A stretch of 48,885 nt of DNA from Streptomyces afghaniensis 772. Lineage in GTDB: Bacteria; Actinomycetota; Actinomycetes; Streptomycetales; Streptomycetaceae. Positions 22,773 to 32,487 of the stretch are shown in pieces; position 1 is the first letter of the stretch; each line of letters opens with the position of its first letter. The position numbers and the translations under genes are program-made. The stretch spans positions 1 to 48,885 of the forward strand of contig KE354388.1 of the NCBI GenBank assembly GCA_000415505.1. The letters are read 5' to 3'. The notes beneath the pieces are model-generated. The model had not been told where the DNA came from, did not search any database, and saw only the letters and a list, made by a program, of their open reading frames with translations.

Positions 22773-24401
22773 GTGAGCGGACGCGGAGTGGAATCTGTAC
22801 CAGTTCTCATCGTAGGCGGATCCCTGGTGGGTCTTTCCACCTCCGTGTTCCTGGGGCGTCTCGGAATCGAGCACATGCTCGTGGAGCGGCATGCCGAGAC
22901 ATCGACGCACCCACGCGGCCGCGGGAACAACGTGCGCACCATGGAGATCTTCCGGGCCGCCGGACTGGAGCAGAGCGTGCGGGAGGCCGCCTTCGCTCTC
23001 GCCGGGAACGACGGCGTGCTCCAGGTGGACACCCTCGCAGGGAACCAGCGCCGCTGGATCGTCCAGGACATCGCCGCAGGCATGGACGTCTCCCGGGTCA
23101 GCTCCTCGAACTGGTGCCTGTGCAGCCAGAACGATCTGGAGCCGGTCCTGCTGAACCGCGCCCGCCAGGGCGGGGACATCCGCTTCGGATCGGAGCTGCT
23201 TTCCTTCACGCAGGACGAAGAGGGAGTGCTGGCACAGGTCATGCGCCGGGACACCGGTGAGACCTGCACCGTGAAAGCTGATTTCCTGGTGGCCGCCGAC
23301 GGCCCGAGAAGCCCCGTTCGCAAACAGCTGGGAATCGGCCAGTCCGGGCCCGGTGCCCTGTTTCACAACGTCAGTGTCACGTTCCGCAGCAAGACCCTCA
23401 AGGAATACGTCGGGCCGAAGCGCTTCATCGTCTGTTACACCACGGATCCGCAGGGGGAAGGCGCCCTGCTGCCCGTGGACAACGAAGAGCGGTGGGTCAT
23501 TCATATCCCTTGGTCTCCAGATCGGGGCGAAACCCTGGAGGACTTCGGAAACGAGCGCTGCGCGGCACATATTCGCGCGGCTGTCGGTGTTCCGGACATT
23601 GATGTCGAGATCACGGGGAAGGCGCCCTGGCACGCTTCCAAGCGAGTCGCGGACAGCTACGGGCAGGGCCGGGTCTTTCTGGCCGGTGACTCGGCTCACG
23701 AAATGCCGCCCAACGGGGCGTTCGGCTCCAACACCGGGATCCAGGACGCCCACAACCTCGCCTGGAAACTCGCCGCGGTACTGCGTGGCTGGGCCGGCCT
23801 GCCACTGCTCGACACCTACGAGTGTGAACGACGGCCTGTCGCTGTCACGACGAGCGCACGGGCCTCCCAGCAGGCCACCGAGGAGCAGCACCCCGCATTC
23901 CGCCCGGCAGCGGGACGCAACAACGACGCGGCGGACCTCATGACGGTCGCGCTCTGCTACCGGTACGCCTCGAACGCAGTGGTGGGCGCCTCCCCTCGGC
24001 GGCCGGTCGTCCCGGACACCTTCCTGATCGACGGAGCGCCGGGGAGCCGCGCACCCCACATGTGGGTCAGGAGGGCAGGCGCCAGGATCTCCACTCTCGA
24101 TCTGTACGAGCGTTCCTTCGTCGTGCTCGCCGGGGCCGAAGGCCACCGGTGGCGCCGCGCGGCGGAGCAGGCCGGCGAGAACCTGGGCGTTCCGGTCGAG
24201 GTGTATCTCGTGGGAGACGGCCCTGATCACGACCTCGTTCCCGAGCCGGATGCCGACTGGGCGGCGCTGCACGGCACCGCCGACGACGGTGCCGTCCTCG
24301 TACGCCCGGACGGTTTCGTCGCCTGGCGCGCGCCCACCCACCTGCCGTCCCCCGATCGGGTGCTGACGGACGTGCTGCGGACCGTGCTCTGCCGCACCTG
24401 A
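22773..24401 (+). CDS. FAD-dependent aromatic hydroxylase (WhiE-ORFVIII / PheA-TfdB type)
   Basis: 542 residues; uses FAD and NAD(P)H to hydroxylate an aromatic polyketide. FAD site VLIVGGSLVGLSTSVFLGR (dinucleotide fold), the DG motif FLVAADGPRSPVRK and the GD motif RVFLAGDSAHEMPPNGAFG with following NTGIQDAHNLAWKL are all intact. The C-terminal ~150 residues form the thioredoxin-like domain of the class. GTG 22773 has GAGGAAA upstream. In whiE-type clusters this hydroxylase is divergent from ORFI; here it sits past the cyclase end and converges on it. Codons around 23340-23640 use A/T in third position more often than neighbouring genes, hinting at transfer. Confidence 0.92.
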   Translation: MSGRGVESVPVLIVGGSLVGLSTSVFLGRLGIEHMLVERHAETSTHPRGRGNNVRTMEIFRAAGLEQSVREAAFALAGNDGVLQVDTLAGNQRRWIVQDIAAGMDVSRVSSSNWCLCSQNDLEPVLLNRARQGGDIRFGSELLSFTQDEEGVLAQVMRRDTGETCTVKADFLVAADGPRSPVRKQLGIGQSGPGALFHNVSVTFRSKTLKEYVGPKRFIVCYTTDPQGEGALLPVDNEERWVIHIPWSPDRGETLEDFGNERCAAHIRAAVGVPDIDVEITGKAPWHASKRVADSYGQGRVFLAGDSAHEMPPNGAFGSNTGIQDAHNLAWKLAAVLRGWAGLPLLDTYECERRPVAVTTSARASQQATEEQHPAFRPAAGRNNDAADLMTVALCYRYASNAVVGASPRRPVVPDTFLIDGAPGSRAPHMWVRRAGARISTLDLYERSFVVLAGAEGHRWRRAAEQAGENLGVPVEVYLVGDGPDHDLVPEPDADWAALHGTADDGAVLVRPDGFVAWRAPTHLPSPDRVLTDVLRTVLCRT

Positions 24402-24436
24402 GCACCCACCGAAACGACCACACCGAGGACATGCCG

Positions 24437-25420
24437 ATGACATTCGAAGACGGCCCCGTAGCGGGCCGAGTGGACGTCCACCACCATTTCACCGCGCCTG
24501 CCTGGCTGGACTGGGCGGAAGAACGCGGTGTCGTCAACCGCGAGCGGCTGCCCTGGTGGACACGCTGGGACCTGGACGCGGCTCTGGAGGTCATGGACAA
24601 GACGGGCATCAGCACCGCCGTCATGACCGTCGCGATGCTCGGACGGTTCCGTGAGCGCGCGGAGCGCCAGGAGAGCGCACGGATCGCCCTGCGGGCGGCG
24701 GCCGATGTCGTCGAGGACCGTCCCGCGCGCTTCGCCTTCTTCACTCCCGTGTTCCTGGACGACCTGGAACTCTCGCAGTGGAGCCTCCGCTACGGGCTCG
24801 ACGAGCTCGGGGCCGTCGGAGTGAGCACGAGAACGAGCATGGACGGTGTCTACCTCGGTGACGCCTCCCACGACCGCCTCCTGCAGGAGCTGAACGACCG
24901 GTCCGCCGTCATCAGCACGCATCCCATGGAGGTGCCGGCCGGAAAGGACGGCGGTGCCGGACTGCCGGGCATGCCGCCCTTCGTGTGCGACTTCCTCATG
25001 GACACCACACGCGCGGCCATCAACCTGATCCGCAACGGCACCCTGGACCGCTATCCGAATCTCAGCTTCGTCCTCCCCCACGGGGGAGGCTTCCTGCCGT
25101 ACATGGCCACGCGGCTCGAACTCTTCGGCGGGCACCTCACTCCCGGCATCGAGCCGGGCAGGGTCCGTGACTACCTGCACCGGTTCTACTTCGACACGGC
25201 GGGCCCCATGTCTCCCTCCGCCACGCCCACGCTGCTGGCCACGGTGGATCCCAGCCGGGTCCTCTTCGGCACGGACTGGCCGCCCACCCCCGCGCAGGTC
25301 GTCGCCGACGTCGCGGTACCCGCCCTGGACTCCGATCCCTTCGTCTCGCCGGAACAGCTCAGGGGCATCAACCGGGAGAACGCCCTGCGCCTGCTGCCGG
25401 CACTGGCCCGCTCGTCCTGA
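24437..25420 (+). CDS. Amidohydrolase-family (ACMSD-like) decarboxylase or hydrolase
   Basis: 327 residues, TIM-barrel metallo-enzyme of the amidohydrolase_2 group. Metal ligands are visible as the N-terminal HxH in VDVHHHFTAP, later His in STHPMEVP and LPHGGGFLPY, and the Asp of LFGTDWPPTP near the C-terminus, an ACMSD-type signature. Many members decarboxylate aromatic acids, so decarboxylation of the polyketide carboxylate is a plausible job. I chose ATG 24437 because GAGG lies 8 bases upstream; ATG 24431 is too close to it. It lies 29-35 bases after the FAD hydroxylase, so they are co-transcribed. I recall no such gene in whiE itself. Confidence 0.82.
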   Translation: MTFEDGPVAGRVDVHHHFTAPAWLDWAEERGVVNRERLPWWTRWDLDAALEVMDKTGISTAVMTVAMLGRFRERAERQESARIALRAAADVVEDRPARFAFFTPVFLDDLELSQWSLRYGLDELGAVGVSTRTSMDGVYLGDASHDRLLQELNDRSAVISTHPMEVPAGKDGGAGLPGMPPFVCDFLMDTTRAAINLIRNGTLDRYPNLSFVLPHGGGFLPYMATRLELFGGHLTPGIEPGRVRDYLHRFYFDTAGPMSPSATPTLLATVDPSRVLFGTDWPPTPAQVVADVAVPALDSDPFVSPEQLRGINRENALRLLPALARSS

Positions 25421-25440
25421 GCTCCTGGCCGCACGGACGA

Positions 25441-25477
25441 GAGAAGGCCGCCGCCCTCACGGGGCGGCGGCCTTCTC
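25441..25477. terminator. Bidirectional terminator between the two halves of the PKS island
   Basis: A perfect 16-bp stem (25441-25456 with 25462-25477) around a 5-base loop, 20 bases after the amidohydrolase stop and 14 bases after the stop of the convergent TcmI-type cyclase. Confidence 0.88.
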
Positions 25478-25491
25478 ATCTCTCCTCGGCG

Positions 25492-25833
25492 TCACCGGGC
25501 GGCCGGGGCCGTGTCTCTCTCCCAGTGGTAGAAGCACTGCGCCATCGCGTCCTTCGGACCGCGCCAGGTCTGCGGGTCGTACGGGCTGACGTACGCCTCG
25601 AGCTTGCTGCTGATGTCGCGGAACTCGGGGTGCCCGGCCACGCGCGCGATGGCGGGGCCCGGGTCCTGCTCGGCCTCGATGAAGTGCATGTACACATCGC
25701 CGAACTGGAAGAGGGAACGCTGGGTCACCCCGACGAGGCGGGGCAGGTCGCCGCGGTCGGAAGCCGCGAAGACCTCGGCGATGTCCGGAGCGGCGTGCGG
25801 GGCCATCCGGGCGACGATCAGGGCGTGGTGCAT
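25492..25833 (-). CDS. TcmI-type polyketide cyclase (WhiE-ORFVII like)
   Basis: 113 residues, a small ferredoxin-like dimeric barrel. The order of motifs matches the TcmI/polyketide_cyc family: MHHALIVARM at the start, FAASDRGDLPRLVGVTQRSL, the core FGDVYMHFIEAEQDPGPAI, and PEFRDISSKLEAYVSPYDP. These enzymes close later rings of aromatic polyketides (TcmI closes the fourth ring of tetracenomycin). It is the last gene of the minus-strand operon, 26 bases after the aromatase. Confidence 0.92.
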   Translation of the reverse strand: MHHALIVARMAPHAAPDIAEVFAASDRGDLPRLVGVTQRSLFQFGDVYMHFIEAEQDPGPAIARVAGHPEFRDISSKLEAYVSPYDPQTWRGPKDAMAQCFYHWERDTAPAAR

Positions 25834-25859
25834 GAGGTCTCCTTACGCGGCGGCGCCGT

Positions 25860-26598
<739 letters not shown>

Positions 26599-26642
26599 GC
26601 GCGTTCTCCTTGTCGAACGGGTGCGTACGGGTGCGGTGGGCT

Positions 26643-27893
26643 TCACCGGGCGGCCGGTCCCGGGTCGCGGCGCAGTACCAGCGCCGCGTTGGAGCCCATG
26701 AGTCCACGGCTGAGGACCAGGGCCGTGCTCAGCTCGGCCGGGCGCGCCGCCGTCGTCACCAGGTCGATGTCGTGGCAGATGTCGAAGACGTTGGGCGTGG
26801 GCGGGATCAGCCCTTGCTCCATGGCCATCACCGCGGCCGCGACGTCCAGCAGGGGCGCCCCGCAGTAGGACCGCCCGATGCCGGTCTTGGGAGCCGTGAC
26901 GGGCACGCGGATGCCGTGCGGGCCCAGGGCGTCGGCGAGGGCGAGGGCCTCGGCGCGGTCCGCCTCCGGGACACCCATCGCGTCGGCGAAGACGACGTCG
27001 ATCTCCTCCGGTGCGCAGCCGGCCTCGTCGAGGGCACCGCGGATGGCACGGGCGAGTCCCTCCCGTGAGCGGTCCCAGCGCGAGGCGCCGGTGAACGTGG
27101 CCGCGTGGCCCGCCACGGTGGCGCGGACGTCCGCGCCGCGTCGGCGTGCGCGGTCCAGGTCCTCGACGATCAGCACGGCACCGCCCTCGGCCGGGACGAA
27201 GCCGCAGGCCGCGGAGGTGAAGGGGCGATAGGCCCGCGCCGGATCCTCGACCGTGCTGAGTTCCGGGTATCCGAGCTGGCAGACCATCGAGTACGGAGCG
27301 AGCGGCGCTTCGGCCGCCCCGGCCACGACCACGTCGGTCCCCCGCCCCACGGTGCGGGCGGCGTGCGCGACGGCGTCCAGCCCGCCGGCCTCGTCGCTCG
27401 CCACCACGCCGCAGGGGCCCTTGAAGCCGCTGCGGATCGATATCTGGCCCGTGCTGGCCGCGTAGAACCAGGCGATGGACTGGTAGGGACCGACGAAGCG
27501 GGACCCCTGTCCCCACAGCTTCTGCAGCTCCCGCTGGCCGAATTCACCACCACCGGATCCGGCAGCGGTGACCACACCGACGGAGTACGGGGAGTCGGCG
27601 GCCGCGTCGCTCAGCCCCGCGTCCTTCAGGGCGGCACCGGCGGCGGCCATCGCGAAGTGACTGAAGCGGTCGGTCTGGACGAGGAAGGTCTCCTCGATGA
27701 GTGCCGCCGGGTCGAATCCCCGGACCTCGCCGGCGACACGGAGCGGAAGGTGCCCGCATCCCTCCCGGGTGATCCGGTCGAGTACGGACAGGCCCTCCTC
27801 GACGGACTTCCAGTAGGTCTCCGTCTGCAGTCCGTTGGGCGCGACCACACCCATCCCCGTGATGGCGGTGCGGCGGTTGGGCTGAGCACTCAT
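26643..27893 (-). CDS. Chain length factor (ketosynthase beta)
   Basis: 416 residues with a thiolase fold, partner of the KS-alpha. The active-site Cys of ketosynthases is absent: the KS-alpha segment [10 protein letters not shown] aligns with [10 protein letters not shown] here, putting Glu168 at that position. Antibiotic-type CLFs usually carry Gln there. ATG 27893 overlaps the KS-alpha stop (ATGA), the standard coupling that keeps the two subunits equal. The CLF sets chain length; its gatekeeping residues cannot be read reliably by eye. Confidence 0.95.
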   Translation of the reverse strand: MSAQPNRRTAITGMGVVAPNGLQTETYWKSVEEGLSVLDRITREGCGHLPLRVAGEVRGFDPAALIEETFLVQTDRFSHFAMAAAGAALKDAGLSDAAADSPYSVGVVTAAGSGGGEFGQRELQKLWGQGSRFVGPYQSIAWFYAASTGQISIRSGFKGPCGVVASDEAGGLDAVAHAARTVGRGTDVVVAGAAEAPLAPYSMVCQLGYPELSTVEDPARAYRPFTSAACGFVPAEGGAVLIVEDLDRARRRGADVRATVAGHAATFTGASRWDRSREGLARAIRGALDEAGCAPEEIDVVFADAMGVPEADRAEALALADALGPHGIRVPVTAPKTGIGRSYCGAPLLDVAAAVMAMEQGLIPPTPNVFDICHDIDLVTTAARPAELSTALVLSRGLMGSNAALVLRRDPGPAAR

Positions 27894-29158
27894 CGTTTCC
27901 TCCCGGCCTGCCCTGTCAGGAGCACTGCGGACTGGAACCCGCCGAAGCCGCTGCCCACGGACAGCACGTTGGCGAGCTTGCGCGGGCGGGCGGTGCGCGG
28001 AACGTAGTCCAGGTCGCACTCGGGGTCCGGGGTCTCGTAGTTCGCCGTCGGCGGGACCACCTGGTGGGCCAGGGCCAGCACGCAGGCGACGACCTCGATC
28101 GCGCCGATCGCACCGAGCGAGTGGCCCACCATGGACTTGATCGAACTCATGGGCGTGTCATAGGCGTGGGCGCCCAGCGACCGTTTGACCGCGGCGGTCT
28201 CGTGACGGTCGTTCTGGCGGGTGCCCGACCCGTGCGCGTTGACGTAGTCGATGAGTGAGGGGTCGAGCCGGGCCTGTCCGAGCGCGCTGTCGATGGCCCG
28301 GGCCATCTCCAGGCCCTCGCTGGTCAGTCCGGTCATGTGGTACGCGTTGCCGAAGGTGGCGTAGCCGCGGATCTCGCAGTAGACGTGCGCGCCGCGGGCA
28401 CGGGCGTGTTCGAGCTCCTCCAGGACGAGCACGGCGGAGCCCTCTCCCATGACGAATCCGTCGCGGTGGGCGTCGAAGGGCCGGGAGGCGTGCGCCGGGT
28501 CGTCGTTGTTCGGCGAGGTCGCCCTGATGGCGTCGAAGCAGGCCATGGTGATCGGGGAGATCGGGGAGTCGGACGCTCCGGCGATGCAGATGTCCGCGCG
28601 GCCGTCCTCGATCGTGTGGAAGCCGTAGCCCACCGCGTCGAGTCCGGAGGTGCAGCCGGTCGACACGGTCTGCACCGGCCCCTGGGCTCCGAAGTACTCG
28701 GCGACGTCGGACGCCAGGGTGCTGGGCGAGAAGGCCCGGTGCAGCTGCGGGCCGGCGGCGCTGTGGTCGACGTCCCAGCGTTGCCCTCGCTCGCTGACCA
28801 GGACGTAGTCGTGCTCCAGGCGGGTCGTGCCGCCCACGGCGCTGCCGAGCGAGACGGCCACGCGCCACGGGTCCTCGGCGCCGAATTCGATGCCGCAGTC
28901 GGTCACCGCCTCCGCGGCGGCGACGAGGGCGAACTGTATGTACCGGTCGGCGCGTTCGACCAGGCCGGGATCGAGCCCGTGCGCGACCGGGTCGAAGTCG
29001 CACTCGGCCGCGATGCGTGAGCGCAACCCCTCGGGATCGAACAGTGTGATGCCGCGCGTCGCGGTACGGCCGCTGGAGAGGAGGTCCCAGAAGGCCGGCA
29101 CCCCGATACCGCCCGGGGCGACGACACCGATGCCGGTGACCGCCACCCGCCGGGTCAC
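27890..29158 (-). CDS. Type II PKS ketosynthase alpha
   Basis: 422 residues. The catalytic set is complete and at the canonical numbers: Cys169 (VSTGCTSGL), His309 ([12 protein letters not shown]), Lys341 and His346 ([12 protein letters not shown]). It condenses malonyl-ACP units with the CLF to build the poly-beta-keto chain. GTG 29158 overlaps the cupin stop (GTGA). The cupin-KS-CLF-ACP-ARO-CYC order is that of whiE and the cur/sch spore-pigment clusters. The phylogenetic clade, and so the pigment assignment, rests on gene order here. Confidence 0.97.
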   Translation of the reverse strand: MTRRVAVTGIGVVAPGGIGVPAFWDLLSSGRTATRGITLFDPEGLRSRIAAECDFDPVAHGLDPGLVERADRYIQFALVAAAEAVTDCGIEFGAEDPWRVAVSLGSAVGGTTRLEHDYVLVSERGQRWDVDHSAAGPQLHRAFSPSTLASDVAEYFGAQGPVQTVSTGCTSGLDAVGYGFHTIEDGRADICIAGASDSPISPITMACFDAIRATSPNNDDPAHASRPFDAHRDGFVMGEGSAVLVLEELEHARARGAHVYCEIRGYATFGNAYHMTGLTSEGLEMARAIDSALGQARLDPSLIDYVNAHGSGTRQNDRHETAAVKRSLGAHAYDTPMSSIKSMVGHSLGAIGAIEVVACVLALAHQVVPPTANYETPDPECDLDYVPRTARPRKLANVLSVGSGFGGFQSAVLLTGQAGRKR

Positions 29159-29619
29159 GAGGGCACCCCGCGTCGCTCCGGCTGCACTCCGTCCCCCTGC
29201 ACGGCCGGGTACGTTTCGCCGCTCGCGCTCTCCTGAACGGCCTCCGTGTCGACGTGGCCCATGCTCGGCTTCGGCGCCAGCGGACCCAGGTGGAAGACCA
29301 TCCGGGCTTCGGCGTCACCGATGTTGCGGAAGCGGTGCCGCATGCCGATGGGGATCATGAGGCCCTGGTCGGCGCGGATCGGGCGCGTCACGTCGTCCAG
29401 GTCGACTTCCAGCTCGCCCTGGACGACGTAGACGAACTCCTCCGAGTACGGGTGGTAGTGCTCGCTGATGCGTTCACCCGGCTGCATGATGGCCAGGCCC
29501 ATGAACCCGCTCGTGGATCCCACCGTGAGGGGCGTGAGCAGGGTGCGCAGGTCGCCGCCACGCTTGCGGTTGGGCTCGGTCTCACTGAGGTCCACGATGC
29601 GCGGGCGCGTCTTGTGCAT
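29155..29619 (-). CDS. Cupin-domain protein (WhiE-ORFII like)
   Basis: 154 residues. A single cupin barrel with metal ligands visible: [20 protein letters not shown] (motif 1, HxH and Glu) and GMRHRFRN (motif 2 His). Such proteins accompany spore-pigment and pentangular polyketide clusters and are thought to help cyclisation or an oxygenation step; the exact job is unknown. I chose ATG 29619 with GGAGA six bases upstream; a GTG at 29673 would add 18 residues but lacks a ribosome site. Confidence 0.9.
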   Translation of the reverse strand: MHKTRPRIVDLSETEPNRKRGGDLRTLLTPLTVGSTSGFMGLAIMQPGERISEHYHPYSEEFVYVVQGELEVDLDDVTRPIRADQGLMIPIGMRHRFRNIGDAEARMVFHLGPLAPKPSMGHVDTEAVQESASGETYPAVQGDGVQPERRGVPS

Positions 29620-29679
29620 GGTCCGTCTCCAGGTAGGTCTGTGGGGTGTTGTCGATGAGCGGGTGTCGTTCACGGACTG

Positions 29680-30798
29680 TCAGGACTCGGCAGCCCTGCG
29701 ATCGGTGATCAGCGTCATGTCGGAGTGCGCCAGGAGGCGGGTGGCGTCCCGCTCGTCGGAGAGCGGCCCTTCGACGCCGAGTGCGGCGCCGTCGAGCAGG
29801 CGGGCCAGCACGGCGGCCTTCCTCGGGCCGTGCATGCCGAGCGCCCTGACCGGATCGGTCTCGGGATCCCGCGTGTCGATGAGACGGACGACCAGGTCGT
29901 CCCGGTGGAAGACGGTGCTGCGGTGCACGGGGCCGGCGGGGTCGGCCGCAGCCGTCTCGTCCTGCTGGGCGAGCAGCCGTGCCAGCACCATCCCGCAGCC
30001 CTCACGGGCCGGGTAGTACAGGGCGTGGCGACGCAGACCGGCCGGCTCCGGTCCGCCGCGTGCCACATGGTGGACGGCCGGCATGGCCGCGCGGATGAAG
30101 AAGGCCCGTGCCGACGCGGGGTCGGTCAGGTCCCGGCTCTGTTCCAGGTGCGGATTGAGGGCTTCCTCGACGGCCCGCACCTCCGGCTGACGCGAGACGT
30201 GGCGCAGCGCCGTCTGCAGATCGCCCTCCACCTCGACGGTGCGTACGACTCGGTTGCCGTGCATGAACAGCGTCGTCCGGCGCAGTCGTGTGGAGTCGTC
30301 GGCGCGGGCCTGGGGCGGCGCGTATCCGGCGAGGATGTCCGCGACCTTCGACTCGGAGCCGGGCTTGACGGTGAACGTCAGCGCATGGCGCGTCACTCCG
30401 TCGCCCACCCGCACCGGCGCCCGGACCCCGTCGGCGGTTCCGGCGGTGGGCGGGAGGGCACGCCCGGTCTCCCGGACGACGTTGTAACGCAGCGACCGGA
30501 TGTCCCGGACGCAGTCCTGCATGGGCCTGACGGTCTCGAGGTGCTCCTCACTGTTCACCCAGGCGAGATACGGCGGCGCGGTCGCCCATTCGCTGGTGAT
30601 GAGCCACTGGGACGGGTTCTCCACGGACTGGCACAGCTGGTCACCGAGGTGACCGGGAACCGACGCGACCCGGTTGCGCATGTGCTCGTACGCGTCGAGG
30701 AACCGTTGCTGGGCGCCTTCGTGGAGATCGACGAGCAGGATGACGCGCAGCCTGGAGCCGTCGAACGCCGACTGGGACGTATACGTCGAAGTGTTCAC
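29680..30798 (-). CDS. SchA/CurD-like protein (WhiE-ORFI like)
   Basis: 372 residues. First gene of the PKS operon. Residues about 15-110 are an ABM/dimeric-barrel-like domain (LRVILLVDLHEGAQQRFLDA, VPGHLGDQLC, WLITSEW) paralogous to 20923-21270. Residues about 135-250 look like a second related barrel (HALTFTVKPGSESKVADIL). The rest (from about LRRHALYYPAREGCG) resembles the SchA/CurD domain. GTG 30798 has GGAAGG eight bases upstream. Members are found in spore-pigment clusters; their biochemical role is not settled. 60 bases separate it from the cupin start. Confidence 0.85.
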   Translation of the reverse strand: MNTSTYTSQSAFDGSRLRVILLVDLHEGAQQRFLDAYEHMRNRVASVPGHLGDQLCQSVENPSQWLITSEWATAPPYLAWVNSEEHLETVRPMQDCVRDIRSLRYNVVRETGRALPPTAGTADGVRAPVRVGDGVTRHALTFTVKPGSESKVADILAGYAPPQARADDSTRLRRTTLFMHGNRVVRTVEVEGDLQTALRHVSRQPEVRAVEEALNPHLEQSRDLTDPASARAFFIRAAMPAVHHVARGGPEPAGLRRHALYYPAREGCGMVLARLLAQQDETAAADPAGPVHRSTVFHRDDLVVRLIDTRDPETDPVRALGMHGPRKAAVLARLLDGAALGVEGPLSDERDATRLLAHSDMTLITDRRAAES

Positions 30799-30972
30799 CG
30801 GCAGGCCCTTCCTTCACTGGGCAGACGGCGGCCGCCGTGTCCAGCAGGGGGACGGCGGTCGGCCCTGAGCCCTCATCGTGGGTCGGTGCGTCGGACTCCG
30901 CGAGCCGCACGGGTCATCAGAGGGAACTGCCCGGTGCGCGGGGCGCGTTTGTGCCTCGCCATGACACGACGA

Positions 30973-30999
30973 AGCCCCGGCCCATGAAGAGCCGGGGCT
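30973..30999 (-). terminator. Terminator after the thiamine-binding protein gene
   Basis: AGCCCCGGC (30973-30981) pairs perfectly with GCCGGGGCT (30991-30999), 9-base loop, 14 bases beyond the stop on that strand. It insulates the backbone operon from the PKS operon starting at 30798, whose promoter must lie within about 30799-30972. Confidence 0.75.
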
Positions 31000-31013
31000 G
31001 TGGTCCTTGCGGT

Positions 31014-31307
31014 CTACTCGGCGAGGTGCCGCTCCACCGTCTCCACCTTGGAGGTGAGCCCGTCCGTCACTCCGGGGCGGATGTCCGCCTTGAGGACGAG
31101 AGACACCCGAGGCGCCCGCCGCTCGACGGCGGCGACGGCGCGCCTGATGACGTCCATGACCTCGTCCCATTCACCTTCGATCGAGGTGAACATCGCGTCG
31201 GTCCGGTTGGGCAGGCCCGACTCGCGCACCACGCGGACGGCGTCGGCGACGTACTCCCCCACGTCCTCGCCGACGCCCAGCGGCGTCACGGAGAAGGCGA
31301 CGATCAT
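31014..31307 (-). CDS. MTH1187-family thiamine-binding protein
   Basis: 97 residues. The small ferredoxin-like fold of the MTH1187/YkoF family is suggested by [20 protein letters not shown], then [20 protein letters not shown] and a final amphipathic helix. Members bind thiamine or hydroxymethylpyrimidine-like ligands without being enzymes. ATG 31307 overlaps the stop of the DUF3817 gene (ATGA), so they are coupled. Terminated by the hairpin at 30973. Confidence 0.88.
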   Translation of the reverse strand: MIVAFSVTPLGVGEDVGEYVADAVRVVRESGLPNRTDAMFTSIEGEWDEVMDVIRRAVAAVERRAPRVSLVLKADIRPGVTDGLTSKVETVERHLAE

Positions 31308-31648
31308 GCCTTCACCGCTCCTTCCTGGCGCGCCCGGGACGCGATGACCGCGTCCTCGGCCTCACGCCGCAGCTTGCGCTCCGCGAAGAACCCACCGGTC
31401 GGCAGCACCGAGAGGACGAAGTACAGCGCGGCGGTCTTCACCGACCACTTCGTCCGGTTCCAGGCGTCGGCCCAGAAGATCACGTACAGGATGAACAGGA
31501 CACCGTGCACCATGCCCATCACCGGCACGGCGTTGAAGTCCGTGGTCCGCTTCAGCACCGAGCAGACCAGCAGGAGGAGGAAGGAGATCGCCTCGGGGGC
31601 CGAGACCAGGCGGAGGCGGCGGATGGCGGTGGCGGTCTTGAGGTCCAC
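31304..31648 (-). CDS. DUF3817 domain membrane protein (copy 2)
   Basis: 114 residues, three membrane segments ([54 protein letters not shown]). The [12 protein letters not shown] stretch and terminal FAERK match the copy at 19999-20337, though the sequences have diverged. GTG 31648 is preceded by AAGGTGA. First gene of a two-gene operon with the thiamine-binding protein. A role in ligand passage is a guess only. Confidence 0.87.
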   Translation of the reverse strand: MDLKTATAIRRLRLVSAPEAISFLLLLVCSVLKRTTDFNAVPVMGMVHGVLFILYVIFWADAWNRTKWSVKTAALYFVLSVLPTGGFFAERKLRREAEDAVIASRARQEGAVKA

Positions 31649-31847
31649 GGGTCACCTTCGGTGGGAGAGACGCGGCGGTCTGACGATCTGAACGGTCGGT
31701 ACGGCTGACGGTTTGTGAACGCACGCACAAGCGTCCCGCCCATTGTGACAAACCGCCGCGGGCTCCCACCCCTAGGGGTGCGGTCAGGGTCGTTCTCCAC
31801 CCACAGGCCCTGTCCGTGGCGCCCGGCCTGCGGCTACCTTCACGTAC

Positions 31848-32486
31848 GTGGCGATGTTCCGACTTCAGAGCAGCAAGGTGCTCGCCGTCGACATGACCGG
31901 AGACGCCGTGAAGGCGAAGAACGGCTCGATGGTCGCGTACGACGGCGAGATGGCCTTCAAGAAGCTCAGCGGCGGCGGCGAGGGCATACGGGGCATGGTG
32001 ACCCGGCGGCTGACCGGCGAGCAGATGACCTTGATGGAGGTGAAGGGGCGGGGGACCTGCTGGTTCGCCGACCGCGCCTCCGAGATCAACCTGGTCGGCC
32101 TCCAGGGCGACAAGCTCTACGTGGAGTCGAGCAACCTGCTCGCGACCGACGGCGGGCTGCGCACGGGGACGGAGTTCACCGGCCTGCGTGGCGCCTCGCA
32201 GGGCAACGGGCTGTTCACGACGACCGTCGAGGGCCACGGCCAGGCGGCGATCATGTCGGACGGCCCGGCGGTGGTGCTGCGGGTGAGTCCGCAGTATCCG
32301 CTGACCGTCGACCCGGGGGCGTATGTGGCGCACCAGGGGAATCTGCGGCAGTCCTTCCAGTCCGGTGTGACGTTCCGCACGCTGCTCGGGGAGGGCGGCG
32401 GCGAGGCCTTCCAGATGCGGTTCGAGGGGGACGGTCTGGTGTACGTGCAGCCGAGCGAGCGGAACACGATCGCGGGAGACGTGTGA
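31848..32486 (+). CDS. AIM24-family protein 1
   Basis: 212 residues of the AIM24/TIGR00266-like all-beta fold. It lacks a signal peptide; Gly-rich turns and strand repeats run throughout (NGSMVAYDGEMAFKKLSGGG, GNGLFTTTVEGHGQAAIMSD, GGEAFQMRFEGDGLVYVQPS). GTG 31848 is probably leaderless: TACCTT at 31835-31840 puts the start of transcription on it. First of three adjacent paralogues in one operon. AIM24 proteins are widespread and poorly understood; the mitochondrial one affects inner-membrane architecture. Confidence 0.88.
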   Translation: MAMFRLQSSKVLAVDMTGDAVKAKNGSMVAYDGEMAFKKLSGGGEGIRGMVTRRLTGEQMTLMEVKGRGTCWFADRASEINLVGLQGDKLYVESSNLLATDGGLRTGTEFTGLRGASQGNGLFTTTVEGHGQAAIMSDGPAVVLRVSPQYPLTVDPGAYVAHQGNLRQSFQSGVTFRTLLGEGGGEAFQMRFEGDGLVYVQPSERNTIAGDV

Positions 32487-32487
32487 C

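Noticed and set aside
30641-30910. 89-codon minus-strand frame at the start of the PKS operon
   Set aside because: Lacks a ribosome site, overlaps the ORFI-like gene out of frame, and reads like an arginine-rich shadow.
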